From the NCBI RefSeq assembly GCF_002197665.1, contig NZ_NBBJ01000003.1:186001-250000 (forward strand): 64,000 bases of DNA, in the 5' to 3' direction. The translations under genes and the position numbers were made by a program. Source of the stretch: Sphingomonas mucosissima (GTDB lineage: Bacteria > Pseudomonadota > Alphaproteobacteria > Sphingomonadales > Sphingomonadaceae). Positions 1 through 8,224 of the stretch are shown piece by piece (position 1 is the first letter of the stretch; each line of letters begins with the position of its first letter). The notes beneath the pieces were generated by a model. That model was not told the origin of the DNA, searched no databases, and saw nothing but the letters and a program-made list of their open reading frames with translations.

Positions 1-650
1 AGATCCGCCATCGAGCCGATCGTGCTGTGGCCATAAGGATGACCTTTCGGGAACACGCCTTCGATCAATTTGTAGCTGACCAGGCCATAAGGCTCGTTAT
101 CACCCTGGCGCTTCTCGTTCTGGACAACCCCGCGCTGCTCATCGAGCACCGCCTGCGATATGGCGCCGGTGAGCCAGCCCATGCGGTCGCTTTCCAGGTA
201 CAGCGCCTGCTCCAGCGCGGCGGCAGGCACGGTCTCGAAATAATTGGTGCGGTCGAAATAGGTGGTCCCGTTCAGGTCGGTCGCGCCCACCTGCTTCAGC
301 GGTTCGAAGAAGTCGCCCGGCGCATTCTCGCTGCCGTTGAACATGAGATGTTCGAACAAGTGCGCGAAGCCGGTCTTCCCCGCCGGCTCATGCTTGGAGC
401 CGACGTCATACCAGACGGACACCGCGACCACCGGCGCCTTGCGGTCGGTATGCACCACAACGCGAAGGCCGTTCGTCAGCGTGAACTGCTCAAAGGGGAT
501 ATCGATCGCCTTCACCAGGTCGGCGACTGGCGCTGGCTTGGCGGGGGAGGCTGCCGCGCCCGCGTGCGGCTGCGTCGTCGACTGGGCAACGGCGGGAGAA
601 ACAAGGGCGAGCGCCGCGACGCTGGCAGTCAGGGAAATCGACAAACGCAA
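1..650 (-). CDS. M16 family zinc metallopeptidase (insulinase/pitrilysin-like), 5' part only
   Basis: This is the N-terminal 216 codons of a secreted or periplasmic zinc peptidase; the rest lies beyond the left edge. Translation gives a signal peptide (basic start, hydrophobic stretch, ending near PAVAQ), then the M16 N-terminal domain with the inverted zinc motif HLFEH (HxxEH) around residues 95-99 and the downstream DEQRGVVQNEKR segment that supplies the third ligand and active-site region of the family. The start is TTG at 648-650, chosen because GAGGAG sits 7 bases upstream and it places the signal peptide at the very N terminus. It is divergent from the marR efflux operon, with 115 bases between them. 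M16 proteins often act as pairs or as processing proteases; the substrate is unknown. Confidence 0.88.
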   Translation of the reverse strand, partial: MRLSISLTASVAALALVSPAVAQSTTQPHAGAAASPAKPAPVADLVKAIDIPFEQFTLTNGLRVVVHTDRKAPVVAVSVWYDVGSKHEPAGKTGFAHLFEHLMFNGSENAPGDFFEPLKQVGATDLNGTTYFDRTNYFETVPAAALEQALYLESDRMGWLTGAISQAVLDEQRGVVQNEKRQGDNEPYGLVSYKLIEGVFPKGHPYGHSTIGSMAD

Positions 651-729
651 TTCGAAACTCCTCGAGGACGCGGGCAGCCTAGTGGCCGACCCGCGCGCTG
701 GAAAGACGGCAACATTTCGTCACAAAGGA

Positions 730-760
730 TTGACTGCCGCGGCAACCATTGCCTAAGCAA
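730..760 (+). promoter_or_regulatory. Candidate marR promoter and operator palindrome
   Basis: TTGACT at 730-735 could serve as a -35 element. The near-perfect palindrome TTGCCTAAGCAA at 749-760 (10 of 12 positions paired) covers the region where the -10 element would fall and ends only 5 bases before the marR start. MarR-family regulators typically bind TTGC-type inverted repeats over their own promoter, so autoregulation of the efflux operon is a reasonable inference. The -10 hexamer itself is weak, and no start site can be proven. Confidence 0.4.
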
Positions 761-765
761 CCAAT

Positions 766-1242
766 GTGTTGTTCACCGACTCGTCTTTCTCGCCGGAAAC
801 GTCGCCTGGTTATCTGGTGCGCATGATCCACCAGATGAACGTCGCTGCAGTTGATCGGGCGCTCGCAGAGGATGGCCTCACCGCGATGCAATGGACCACG
901 CTGGTCTCGCTCTTCTTTCGGCACGCCGACACGTGCGGGGGCCTCGCGCGCAAGCTGGGGCACGACAAGGGCGCGATGACCCGGCTGATCGACCAGATGG
1001 AAGCGAAGGGTTGGGTCTCGCGGCAGCGCGACGATGAGGATCGCCGGCTGATCCGCCTCACGCTGACGCCGGCCGGTACCGAAACGGCACTTGCCGCCAA
1101 GCGCAAGGTGATCGCGTGTTGGAACGGCTTCCTCGCGGACTGGAGCGATGCCGACGTGGCCGAGATGATCGCGATGCTGCAGCGGCTGCGCCATACCATG
1201 GAGGAAAAGATGGCGGAGGAGAGCGACGCATGCGCCGCATGA
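766..1242 (+). CDS. MarR family winged-helix transcriptional regulator
   Basis: A 158-residue regulator, the usual MarR length. The winged-helix DNA-binding region spans roughly residues 45-110: helix-turn-helix around GGLARKLGHDKGAMTRLIDQ and the wing DEDRRLIRLTLTPAG, both very characteristic. It heads an operon with three efflux genes and overlaps the next gene by 13 bases, so it is probably their local repressor, released by a toxic ligand. The GTG at 766 has no Shine-Dalgarno sequence; the candidate promoter lies immediately upstream, so the mRNA may be nearly leaderless. The alternative ATG at 823 would remove the first helix of the dimerisation region, so I prefer 766. Confidence 0.87.
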   Translation: MLFTDSSFSPETSPGYLVRMIHQMNVAAVDRALAEDGLTAMQWTTLVSLFFRHADTCGGLARKLGHDKGAMTRLIDQMEAKGWVSRQRDDEDRRLIRLTLTPAGTETALAAKRKVIACWNGFLADWSDADVAEMIAMLQRLRHTMEEKMAEESDACAA

Positions 1243-2672
1243 ATGTCATGCCGCGCCGCCGCGGCGCTGGCCGTGCAATCGGCACCGCCGCCTTGGTCGC
1301 GCTGCTCGCCGCCTGCACGCCGCCCGATACTGCGCCGCAGCTCAGCCAAAAAGCACCGCTGGACCTTGGCCTCACCGGCGCCCCGATGCCGGCGATCGAT
1401 CCAAGCTGGTGGACGGCGTTCGGCGATCCGCAGCTCGACCGTATTGTCGCGGACGCGCTCAGCGGCAGCCCCGATCTCGATGCCGCGCTCGCGCGCGTCC
1501 GCCAGGCGCAGGCCGTGATAGCTCGCCGCGAGGCCGAAACAGGGCCGGAAATCACCGCGGACGCCAATGCGCAGGCCGCGCGTCTCTCCGGCCGCTACAC
1601 CATTCCACCCCCCTTCGGCGGCAGCGTCCGCTTCCTCGGCACGGCGCAGGCAAACCTGTCGTGGAACCTCGACCTGTTCGGTCGCCAGCGCGCCGCCATC
1701 GAGGGCGCCCGCGCCTCGCTCACCGCCGCCACCTATGACGCTGATGCCGCACGGCTGATGCTCGCTGGCTCAATCGTCACGACCTATGCCGAAGTCGCCC
1801 GTGCCGAGCGCATCGCCGCGCTCGCCCGCCAGACGATCGCCACCCGCGAGCGTGCCGTGCGCCTCGTTAACACGCGGGCGCGCAACCAGCTCGCCAGCCA
1901 ACTTGACGTTCAAGCCGCCACCACCCTGCTCGCCCAGGCACGCGTTGCGCTGACCCGAGCGGAGGCGGCACGCGTCATTGCCGTTGATGCGCTGGCGGCG
2001 CTCGCCGGACGGGGCGCCGATTATGCCTCCGGTATCGGCGCCACCCGGCTCGCCGAGCCAACCAGCCTGGCCTTGCCGACCACCATTCCCGCCGATCTCC
2101 TCGCGCGCCGCGCCGATATTGCTGCCGCCGCGGCACGCGTCGACGCCGCCGCCGCGGGCCGGCAGGTCGCCCGCCGCGCCTTCTATCCCAACGTGAACCT
2201 GATCGCGCTCGCCGGGCTTCAGTCCGTCGGCATCGGCAACCTCTTCAACGCCGACGCCGGCACGGCAGGCGCCGGCGGCGCCTTCCACCTTCCGATCTTC
2301 GACTCCGGTCGCCTCAAAGCCGATCTTGCCGGCGCAACCGCCCAAGTCGACCTCGCCATCGCGGACTATAACCGCACCGTCGTCAACGCTGTACGCGAAG
2401 CCGCCGATGCGCTTGCCGCCATCCGCGCCACGGAAGCGGAGGCCGCCGCGCAAGGCGCGGTCGTCCGCGGCTTTGCCGAGACCAACCGCCTGAACGCGGT
2501 CCGCATCAACGCCGGGCTCGAGTCGCGCCTCACCGGCATCGACACTGACATCCGCCTCCTCGACGCCCAGCTTGCTTCCACCACCCTCGCCGTGGACGCG
2601 CTCGCCGCCCGCGCGCGGCTGGCCCAGGCGCTGGGCGGCGGCTTCGATCCCTCCCGGAACCCTGCATCATGA
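1230..2672 (+). CDS. Efflux outer membrane lipoprotein, TolC/NodT (OprM) family
   Basis: Outer membrane channel of a three-part efflux pump, 480 residues. The start ATG at 1230 follows GGAGGAG and lies inside the 3' end of marR. The N terminus has arginines, a hydrophobic segment and the lipobox LLAAC, so it should be a lipid-anchored outer membrane factor. Two outer-membrane-efflux repeats follow, rich in alanine and arginine heptads (coiled-coil helices), with the family phrase SWNLDLFGRQRAAIEGARAS around residue 150 and a second copy of the fold after residue 280. It is co-transcribed with the EmrA- and EmrB-like genes, which supply the periplasmic bridge and inner membrane pump. Confidence 0.9.
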   Translation: MRRMNVMPRRRGAGRAIGTAALVALLAACTPPDTAPQLSQKAPLDLGLTGAPMPAIDPSWWTAFGDPQLDRIVADALSGSPDLDAALARVRQAQAVIARREAETGPEITADANAQAARLSGRYTIPPPFGGSVRFLGTAQANLSWNLDLFGRQRAAIEGARASLTAATYDADAARLMLAGSIVTTYAEVARAERIAALARQTIATRERAVRLVNTRARNQLASQLDVQAATTLLAQARVALTRAEAARVIAVDALAALAGRGADYASGIGATRLAEPTSLALPTTIPADLLARRADIAAAAARVDAAAAGRQVARRAFYPNVNLIALAGLQSVGIGNLFNADAGTAGAGGAFHLPIFDSGRLKADLAGATAQVDLAIADYNRTVVNAVREAADALAAIRATEAEAAAQGAVVRGFAETNRLNAVRINAGLESRLTGIDTDIRLLDAQLASTTLAVDALAARARLAQALGGGFDPSRNPAS

Positions 2673-3823
2673 GCGATACCGCCGTTCCCGCCCCTCCGCC
2701 TGCCGGCCGTCCGGCGCTTCGCCGCCGGCTTTTGCTGGGACTGGCGATCATCGTCGTGGTCGGCATCGCGATCTGGGCCGTGTTCCACTTCCTGCTGGCC
2801 GCGCCGGAGGAGGAAACGGACGACGCCTATGTCGCGGGCGACGTGGTGGCGATCACTGCGCGCGATCCCGGCACGATCCTCGCCATTCATGCGGACAACA
2901 CCCAGGCGGTGAAGGCCGGCCAGCCGCTGATCGATCTCGATCCGCTCACCGCAGATGTGAACCTTGCCGCGGCTGAAGCCGAGCTGGCGCGCGCCGTTCG
3001 CGGCACGCGGGCCGATTTCTCGCGCGTCACTGAATCGAGCGCCGCGGTCGTGCAGGCGGAAGCGCAGCTTGCCGCGGCCCAGGCCGATTACACCCGCCGC
3101 CGCGGTGCAGCGGCCGAGGGCGCCGTCTCGGGCGAGGAACTGAGCCACGCCGCCGATCAGGTAAAGGTCGCCCGCGCCGCGCTGAACCTCGCGCGCAGCC
3201 GCCGGACCCAGGCGCAGAGCACCGTCGCCGGCACGGCGGTCAACACCAATCCCGCCGTGCTCTCGGCGATCGCTGCCTACCGCCGCGCCGCCATCATGCG
3301 CAGCCACATGCATATCGTCGCGCCGATCGACGGCGTGGTGGCGCAGCGCAACGCGCAAGTCGGCCAGCAGATCGCCGCCGGCACGCCGCTGATGGCGGTT
3401 GTTCCGCTCAGCCGCTTGTGGGTTGACGCCAACTTCCGTGAAACGCAGCTGAAGGATCTGCGCATCGGCCAGCCCGCGACGGTGGTGGCAGATGCCTATG
3501 GCGACGAAGTGGTCTATCACGGGCGCGTGGCCGGGCTATCGGCCGGCAGCGGCAACGCCTTCGCGCTGCTGCCGCCGCAGAATGCCAGCGGCAATTGGAT
3601 CAAGATCGTCCAGCGCGTACCGGTGCGGATCATGCTCGATCCCAGGGAGCTCCGCGCGAACCCGCTACGCGTCGGCCTGTCGGTGCTCGCCAAAGTCGAC
3701 ACCGCGAACACCAGCGCGCCACGCCTCGCCGCCCCTGCCGCTCAGCCGTATCGCGGCAATGTCACCGAAGCCGATCCCGCCGTCGAAGCGAAGATCGCCC
3801 AGATCATCGCCGCGAACCGCTGA
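2669..3823 (+). CDS. emrA: HlyD/EmrA family efflux membrane fusion protein
   Basis: Periplasmic adaptor linking the inner membrane transporter to the outer membrane channel. The 384-residue protein has a single N-terminal membrane helix (about residues 22-45), then the DDAYVAGDVVAIT phrase diagnostic of EmrA-type adaptors, a biotinyl-lipoyl-like half, a central alpha-helical hairpin (about residues 100-190, alanine and glutamine rich), the second lipoyl half (IVAPIDGVVAQRNAQVGQ) and a beta-barrel segment (LWVDANFRETQL). ATG overlaps the preceding stop in an ATGA arrangement, indicating translational coupling. The partner is the DHA2 transporter downstream. Confidence 0.92.
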   Translation: MSDTAVPAPPPAGRPALRRRLLLGLAIIVVVGIAIWAVFHFLLAAPEEETDDAYVAGDVVAITARDPGTILAIHADNTQAVKAGQPLIDLDPLTADVNLAAAEAELARAVRGTRADFSRVTESSAAVVQAEAQLAAAQADYTRRRGAAAEGAVSGEELSHAADQVKVARAALNLARSRRTQAQSTVAGTAVNTNPAVLSAIAAYRRAAIMRSHMHIVAPIDGVVAQRNAQVGQQIAAGTPLMAVVPLSRLWVDANFRETQLKDLRIGQPATVVADAYGDEVVYHGRVAGLSAGSGNAFALLPPQNASGNWIKIVQRVPVRIMLDPRELRANPLRVGLSVLAKVDTANTSAPRLAAPAAQPYRGNVTEADPAVEAKIAQIIAANR

Positions 3824-3873
3824 TCCGATGATCCGCGCTCCCATTGCTCCTGCCACGCCAGCCGATCAGCCGC

Positions 3874-5451
3874 ATGGCTAGCGTCGCAGCCCCCGCCGGA
3901 TCGCGTGCAGGCGGGCCGCCCGCACAGCTGGCGCCGCTATCGGGCGCGCGGCTCGGCCTCGTCGCCTTTGCGCTGGCGCTGGGCACCTTCATGATGGTGC
4001 TCGACACCACCATCGCCAACGTCTCGCTGCCCACGATCGCCGGCAACCTCGGCGTCAGCTCGGATAATTCGACCTGGATCGTCACGGCGTTTGCCGTCGC
4101 CAATGGCATCTCGGTGCCGCTCACCGGCTGGCTGATGCGCCGCTTCGGCGTGGTGCGCACCTTCTGCGTCTCGCTGGCGCTGTTCACCGTTGCGTCGTTC
4201 CTTTGCGGCATCGCGTGGAGCCTGCCGTCGCTCATCATCTTCCGCGTGCTGCAAGGCGCCGTGTCGGGTCCGATGATGCCCGGCAGCCAGGCGCTGCTAA
4301 TCTCGGTCTTCCCGCCGGAAAAGCGCGCCACCGCGCTCGGCATCTGGTCGATGACGACGCTCGTCGCGCCGATCATGGGGCCGATCCTGGGCGGCTACAT
4401 CTCCGATAATTACCATTGGAGCTGGATCTTCCTGATCAACGTGCCCTTCGGCATCTTCACCATCGCGATCTGCTGGTCGAACCTGAAGGACCGTGAGACG
4501 CCGACCGCCAAGGTGCCGATCGACACGGTGGGGCTAGCGCTGCTGATCCTCTGGGTCGGCTCGCTCCAGGTGATGCTCGATCTCGGCAAGAATGCCGATT
4601 GGTTCAACGATCCGATGATCGTCATCCTGACCGTGATCGCCGGCGTCGGCTTTGTCGCCTGGCTGATCTGGGAACTGACCGACGCCAACCCGATCGTCGA
4701 CCTGTCGCTGTTCACCAACCGCAATTTCGCGATCGGCAACATTGCCTTCTGCCTTGGCTATGCGGTGTTCTTCGCCAACATCCTGCTGCTGCCGCTGTGG
4801 CTACAGACGCAGCTTGGCTACACCGCCACCTGGGCGGGCCTCGTCGCGGCGCCCAGCGGCATCGTCGCCGTGCTGCTCACGCCCTTGAGTGCGCGCTTGT
4901 CGGGCAAGATTGACGCGCGGATCCTCGCCAGCGTCGCGTTCGTCGCCTTCGCGATCAGCTATTGGATGCGCTCGGGCTACACCACCTATGCGGGTTTCTG
5001 GGATTTCGTGATGCCGCTGCTGGTGCAGGGCGTCGCCATGTCGACCTTCTTTTTGGCGATGCTGACGATCTCGCTCGACCGCATCCCGCCGGAGCGGATC
5101 CCCTCGGCGACCGGCCTGTCCAACTTCACCCGTATCGTTGCGGGCGCCTTTGCCGCCTCGATGATCACCACCGCCTGGGATCGGCGCGAGGCGCTACACC
5201 AGGGGCGCCTGTCCGAAGCAATCGGCAATGGCGTGCCGTATCAGATGGCGAGCGATGCACTGACCAATATGGGCATGAACGCCACGCAAGCCGCCGCCGT
5301 GGTCACGCGGCAGATGGTGGGTCAGGCGTATCTCCTCGCGTCCACCGATCTGTTCCGCCTGTCGGCCTATCTCAGTGCCGGACTGCTGATCATCGTGTGG
5401 CTGTGCCGCCGTCCTGCGGCGAACGGCGCAGGGCCCGTCGCCGCCGACTGA
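3874..5451 (+). CDS. emrB: DHA2 family MFS multidrug transporter (EmrB/QacA type)
   Basis: Proton-driven drug exporter of the inner membrane, 525 residues and about 14 hydrophobic segments as expected for DHA2 proteins. The first helix carries the DHA2 signature LDTTIANVSLPTIAGNLG, and the third membrane region the PMMPGSQALLISVFP motif near the antiporter motif. ATG at 3874 is chosen because the N-terminal tail then has ordinary EmrB length; a TTG 30 bases upstream is possible. No strong ribosome site is visible in either case. Last gene of the marR efflux operon; together the three structural genes make an EmrAB-TolC-like pump. The substrate cannot be told from sequence. Confidence 0.91.
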   Translation: MASVAAPAGSRAGGPPAQLAPLSGARLGLVAFALALGTFMMVLDTTIANVSLPTIAGNLGVSSDNSTWIVTAFAVANGISVPLTGWLMRRFGVVRTFCVSLALFTVASFLCGIAWSLPSLIIFRVLQGAVSGPMMPGSQALLISVFPPEKRATALGIWSMTTLVAPIMGPILGGYISDNYHWSWIFLINVPFGIFTIAICWSNLKDRETPTAKVPIDTVGLALLILWVGSLQVMLDLGKNADWFNDPMIVILTVIAGVGFVAWLIWELTDANPIVDLSLFTNRNFAIGNIAFCLGYAVFFANILLLPLWLQTQLGYTATWAGLVAAPSGIVAVLLTPLSARLSGKIDARILASVAFVAFAISYWMRSGYTTYAGFWDFVMPLLVQGVAMSTFFLAMLTISLDRIPPERIPSATGLSNFTRIVAGAFAASMITTAWDRREALHQGRLSEAIGNGVPYQMASDALTNMGMNATQAAAVVTRQMVGQAYLLASTDLFRLSAYLSAGLLIIVWLCRRPAANGAGPVAAD

Positions 5452-5511
5452 CCTTGCGCCCGCTCCCGCGCCAATTCATAGCGCGTTCCAAGAACAGAAC
5501 GGGAGAGGGCC

Positions 5512-6642
5512 ATGGATCTTTCGCTCAGCGACGAGCAGGTGATGCTGCGCGACACGCTCACGCGGTATCTGGCGCAGAGTTTCGCTTTCGACCCACACCG
5601 CCAGCGTGATGCGGGCGCGCTGTGGCAGGCGCTCGGCGGTGGTCTAGGGGTGCTGGGCGCCGCGCTGCCGGTGGAAGTCGGTGGCCTCGGCGGCGGCGCG
5701 GTCGAGGTGATGGTGGTAGCCGATGCGCTGGGCGAGGCGCTGGCACCAATTCCCTATATCGAGACCGCAGTGATCGCCGCGGGCCTGCTGAAGCGTGCGG
5801 GCGGAGAACGCGCGGACGCGCTGCTCCCGCAGCTGTCCGACGGCAGCGTTCGCGCCGTGCTCGCCGCCGGCGAGGCAGACAGCCGCCAAGCGCTGGAATC
5901 GGTGGCCACGACGGCGCGGCAAAGCGGCAACGGCTGGACGCTCGATGGCGAGAAGGTGGTCGTGGCGGGGGCACCGGGCGCCGACTGGCTGCTGGTCACT
6001 GCGCGGACCTCGGGCAGTCCCCGCGATGTGCGCGGCGTGTCGCTGTTTCTCGTGCCTGCCGAGGCCGCCGGCCTGTCGCGCCACGATTATGCGCTGATCG
6101 ACGGGCTTCCCGCATCGGACCTGACGCTCGCCGGCGTATCGCTGCCGGCCGACGGGCTGCTCGGGGAGGAAGGCAGCGCGCTGCCGCTGCTGGAACATGC
6201 GCGTGACGAGGGGATCGCGGCCTTGTGTGCCGAGGCTGCCGGCCTCACCCGCAAGCTGCTGGGCGACACGGTCGCTTATGCCAAGGAACGCAAGCAGTTC
6301 GGGCAGCCGCTCGCCAGCTTCCAGGCGCTGCAGCACCGCATGGTCGATATGTACATCGCCGTCGAGCAGGCGACCTCCGCCGCCTATCTCGCCGCGCTTC
6401 ATGTCGACGGCCCAGCGGAGCGACGCGCCCGCGCCGTGGCCGCAGCCAAGGCGACGGTGGCGGATGCGGTGCGCTTCGTCGGGCAGAATGCCGTGCAGCT
6501 GCACGGCGGCATGGGCATGACGGACGAATTGGCAGTCGGCCATTACTTCCGCCGCGCCACCGCCATCGAGCAGCAATTCGGCGCCGCCGACCATCACGCG
6601 AAGCGCTACGCCGCGCTCATGCGGGAAGAACTGGCGATCTAA
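5512..6642 (+). CDS. Acyl-CoA dehydrogenase, pimeloyl-CoA dehydrogenase small-subunit (PimD) type
   Basis: Flavoprotein of 376 residues with the acyl-CoA dehydrogenase layout: helical N domain, beta middle domain, and a C-terminal helical domain with YAKERKQFGQPLASFQALQHRMVDM (about residues 255-280) and QLHGGMGMTDELAVGHYFRR. The ending AIEQQFGAADHH resembles PimD-like subunits, which usually act as heterodimers with a larger partner. No partner gene is adjacent, so the substrate and partner are unknown. A good GGGAGAGGG site precedes the ATG. It stands alone between the efflux operon and a palindromic repeat that separates it from the convergent hslU. Confidence 0.85.
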   Translation: MDLSLSDEQVMLRDTLTRYLAQSFAFDPHRQRDAGALWQALGGGLGVLGAALPVEVGGLGGGAVEVMVVADALGEALAPIPYIETAVIAAGLLKRAGGERADALLPQLSDGSVRAVLAAGEADSRQALESVATTARQSGNGWTLDGEKVVVAGAPGADWLLVTARTSGSPRDVRGVSLFLVPAEAAGLSRHDYALIDGLPASDLTLAGVSLPADGLLGEEGSALPLLEHARDEGIAALCAEAAGLTRKLLGDTVAYAKERKQFGQPLASFQALQHRMVDMYIAVEQATSAAYLAALHVDGPAERRARAVAAAKATVADAVRFVGQNAVQLHGGMGMTDELAVGHYFRRATAIEQQFGAADHHAKRYAALMREELAI

Positions 6643-6732
6643 AGCCCGCTTCGTTGAGGGCCGCACGCGGCGGATCGCCTTTCGCCACACCGCAAGCTGC
6701 TCATGTGCAAGAATTTTCGACGACCCGACAAG

Positions 6733-6833
6733 CTTCGTCACCCCGGCCTTGTGCCGGGGTCCAGGGTTCCGCGAGCTCGAACGCTCAAGGTACGCGGCAT
6801 ACTGGATGCCGGGACAAGCCCGGCATGACGAAG
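6733..6833. repeat. Dispersed intergenic palindrome, copy 1 (CGTCACCCCGG type)
   Basis: A 101-base element with outer inverted repeats CTTCGTCA at 6733-6740 and TGACGAAG at 6826-6833. Each side carries its own GC-rich hairpin (CCCCGGCCTTGTGCCGGGG on the left, GCCGGGACAAGCCCGGC on the right) facing a TCCAG/CTGGA pair. Closely similar to the element at 24061. It lies between the convergent acyl-CoA dehydrogenase and hslU genes and may end both transcripts. Confidence 0.75.
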
Positions 6834-6875
6834 AAGTTTTCGAAAACGATCCGCCAAACGGCTGGCGACGTCAGA

Positions 6876-8171
6876 TCACAGCACGAAACGGCTGAGATCA
6901 GTATTGCGCGCCACGCCGGCGAGATGCTGTTCGACATAAGCCGCATCCACCGTCACCGAGCTGCCCGCGCGATCCTCGGCGTCGAAGCTCACCTCCTCCA
7001 GCAGCTTCTCCATCACCGTCTGCAGCCGGCGGGCACCGATATTCTCGATCTCGCCGTTCACTTCGGCCGCGATCCGGGCGACGGCGCGAATGCCATCCTC
7101 GGTGAAGTCGACGGTGACACCTTCGGTGCCGATCAGCGCCTTGTACTGCGCCGGCAATGACGCCTTGGTATCGGACAGGATGGCGACGAAATCATCCTCG
7201 GTCAGGCCCTTCAACTCGACGCGGATCGGCAGGCGGCCCTGAAGCTCGGGCAACAGATCACTCGGCTTCGCGACATGGAACGCGCCCGACGCGATGAACA
7301 GGATATGGTCCGTCTTCATCGGGCCATACTTCGTCGAGACGGTCGTGCCCTCAATCAACGGCAGCAGGTCGCGCTGCACGCCTTCACGGCTCACCGAACC
7401 GCCGCGCACGTCACTCACCGCGATCTTGTCGATCTCGTCGAGGAAGACGATCCCGTTCGCCTCGGCATCGGCCAGCGCGACGCGGCTCACCTCGTCCTGA
7501 TCGAGCCGCTTGTCGGCCTCTTCCTCGACCAGCTTTTCCCACGCCGCCGGCACCAGCAGCTTGCGCCGCTTGGTCTGCCCGCCGCCCAGCTTGCCGAACA
7601 TTTCGCCAAGGTTGATCATGCCCATCTGGCCGCCGCCCGGCATTTCGAACGGCATCTGCGGCGCGACCTGAAGCTCAAGCTCGATCTCGGTCTGATCGAG
7701 GTGGCCGTCGCGGAAGCGCTGGCGGAAGCTCTCGCGCGTTGCCTGGCTTGAATCCTTGCCGACCAGCGCATCGAGCAGCCGGTCCATCGCCGCTTCCTCG
7801 GCCTTGTCCTTCACCGCGTTGCGGCGGCGTTCCTTTTCCAGCCGCACCGCTTCCTCGACCAGGTCGCGCGCGATCTGCTCCACGTCGCGGCCGACATAGC
7901 CGACCTCGGTGAACTTGGTCGCTTCCACCTTCACGAACGGCGCATCGGCCAGCTTCGCCAGGCGGCGGCTGATCTCGGTCTTGCCGCAGCCGGTCGGGCC
8001 GATCATCAGGATGTTCTTGGGCGTCACCTCGTCGCGCAGCTCGGGCGCCAGCTTCTGCCGGCGCCAGCGGTTGCGCAGCGCCACCGCCACGGCACGCTTC
8101 GCGTCCTTCTGTCCGATGATATGTGCGTCGAGGGCGGCGACGATCGCCTTGGGGGTAAGTGTGTCCTTCAT
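6876..8171 (-). CDS. hslU: ATP-dependent protease ATPase subunit HslU (ClpY)
   Basis: AAA+ unfoldase that feeds substrates to the HslV peptidase. The 431-residue protein has the HslU start ([16 protein letters not shown]), Walker [10 protein letters not shown] (about residues 53-61), Walker [11 protein letters not shown], the sensor and arginine-finger region, and the conserved carboxy tail ending DLSRFVL that docks into HslV. The Walker A has Cys where Val is usual (GPTGVGKT), a mild change. The gene normally follows hslV, but here the upstream neighbour on the same strand is mutS, so hslV must lie elsewhere in the genome. Confidence 0.96.
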   Translation of the reverse strand: MKDTLTPKAIVAALDAHIIGQKDAKRAVAVALRNRWRRQKLAPELRDEVTPKNILMIGPTGCGKTEISRRLAKLADAPFVKVEATKFTEVGYVGRDVEQIARDLVEEAVRLEKERRRNAVKDKAEEAAMDRLLDALVGKDSSQATRESFRQRFRDGHLDQTEIELELQVAPQMPFEMPGGGQMGMINLGEMFGKLGGGQTKRRKLLVPAAWEKLVEEEADKRLDQDEVSRVALADAEANGIVFLDEIDKIAVSDVRGGSVSREGVQRDLLPLIEGTTVSTKYGPMKTDHILFIASGAFHVAKPSDLLPELQGRLPIRVELKGLTEDDFVAILSDTKASLPAQYKALIGTEGVTVDFTEDGIRAVARIAAEVNGEIENIGARRLQTVMEKLLEEVSFDAEDRAGSSVTVDAAYVEQHLAGVARNTDLSRFVL

Positions 8172-8224
8172 CGCGCCCGCATATCGGGGTGCCGGTGCGG
8201 GGGATCAAGCCGGGGTTGGCGCCT

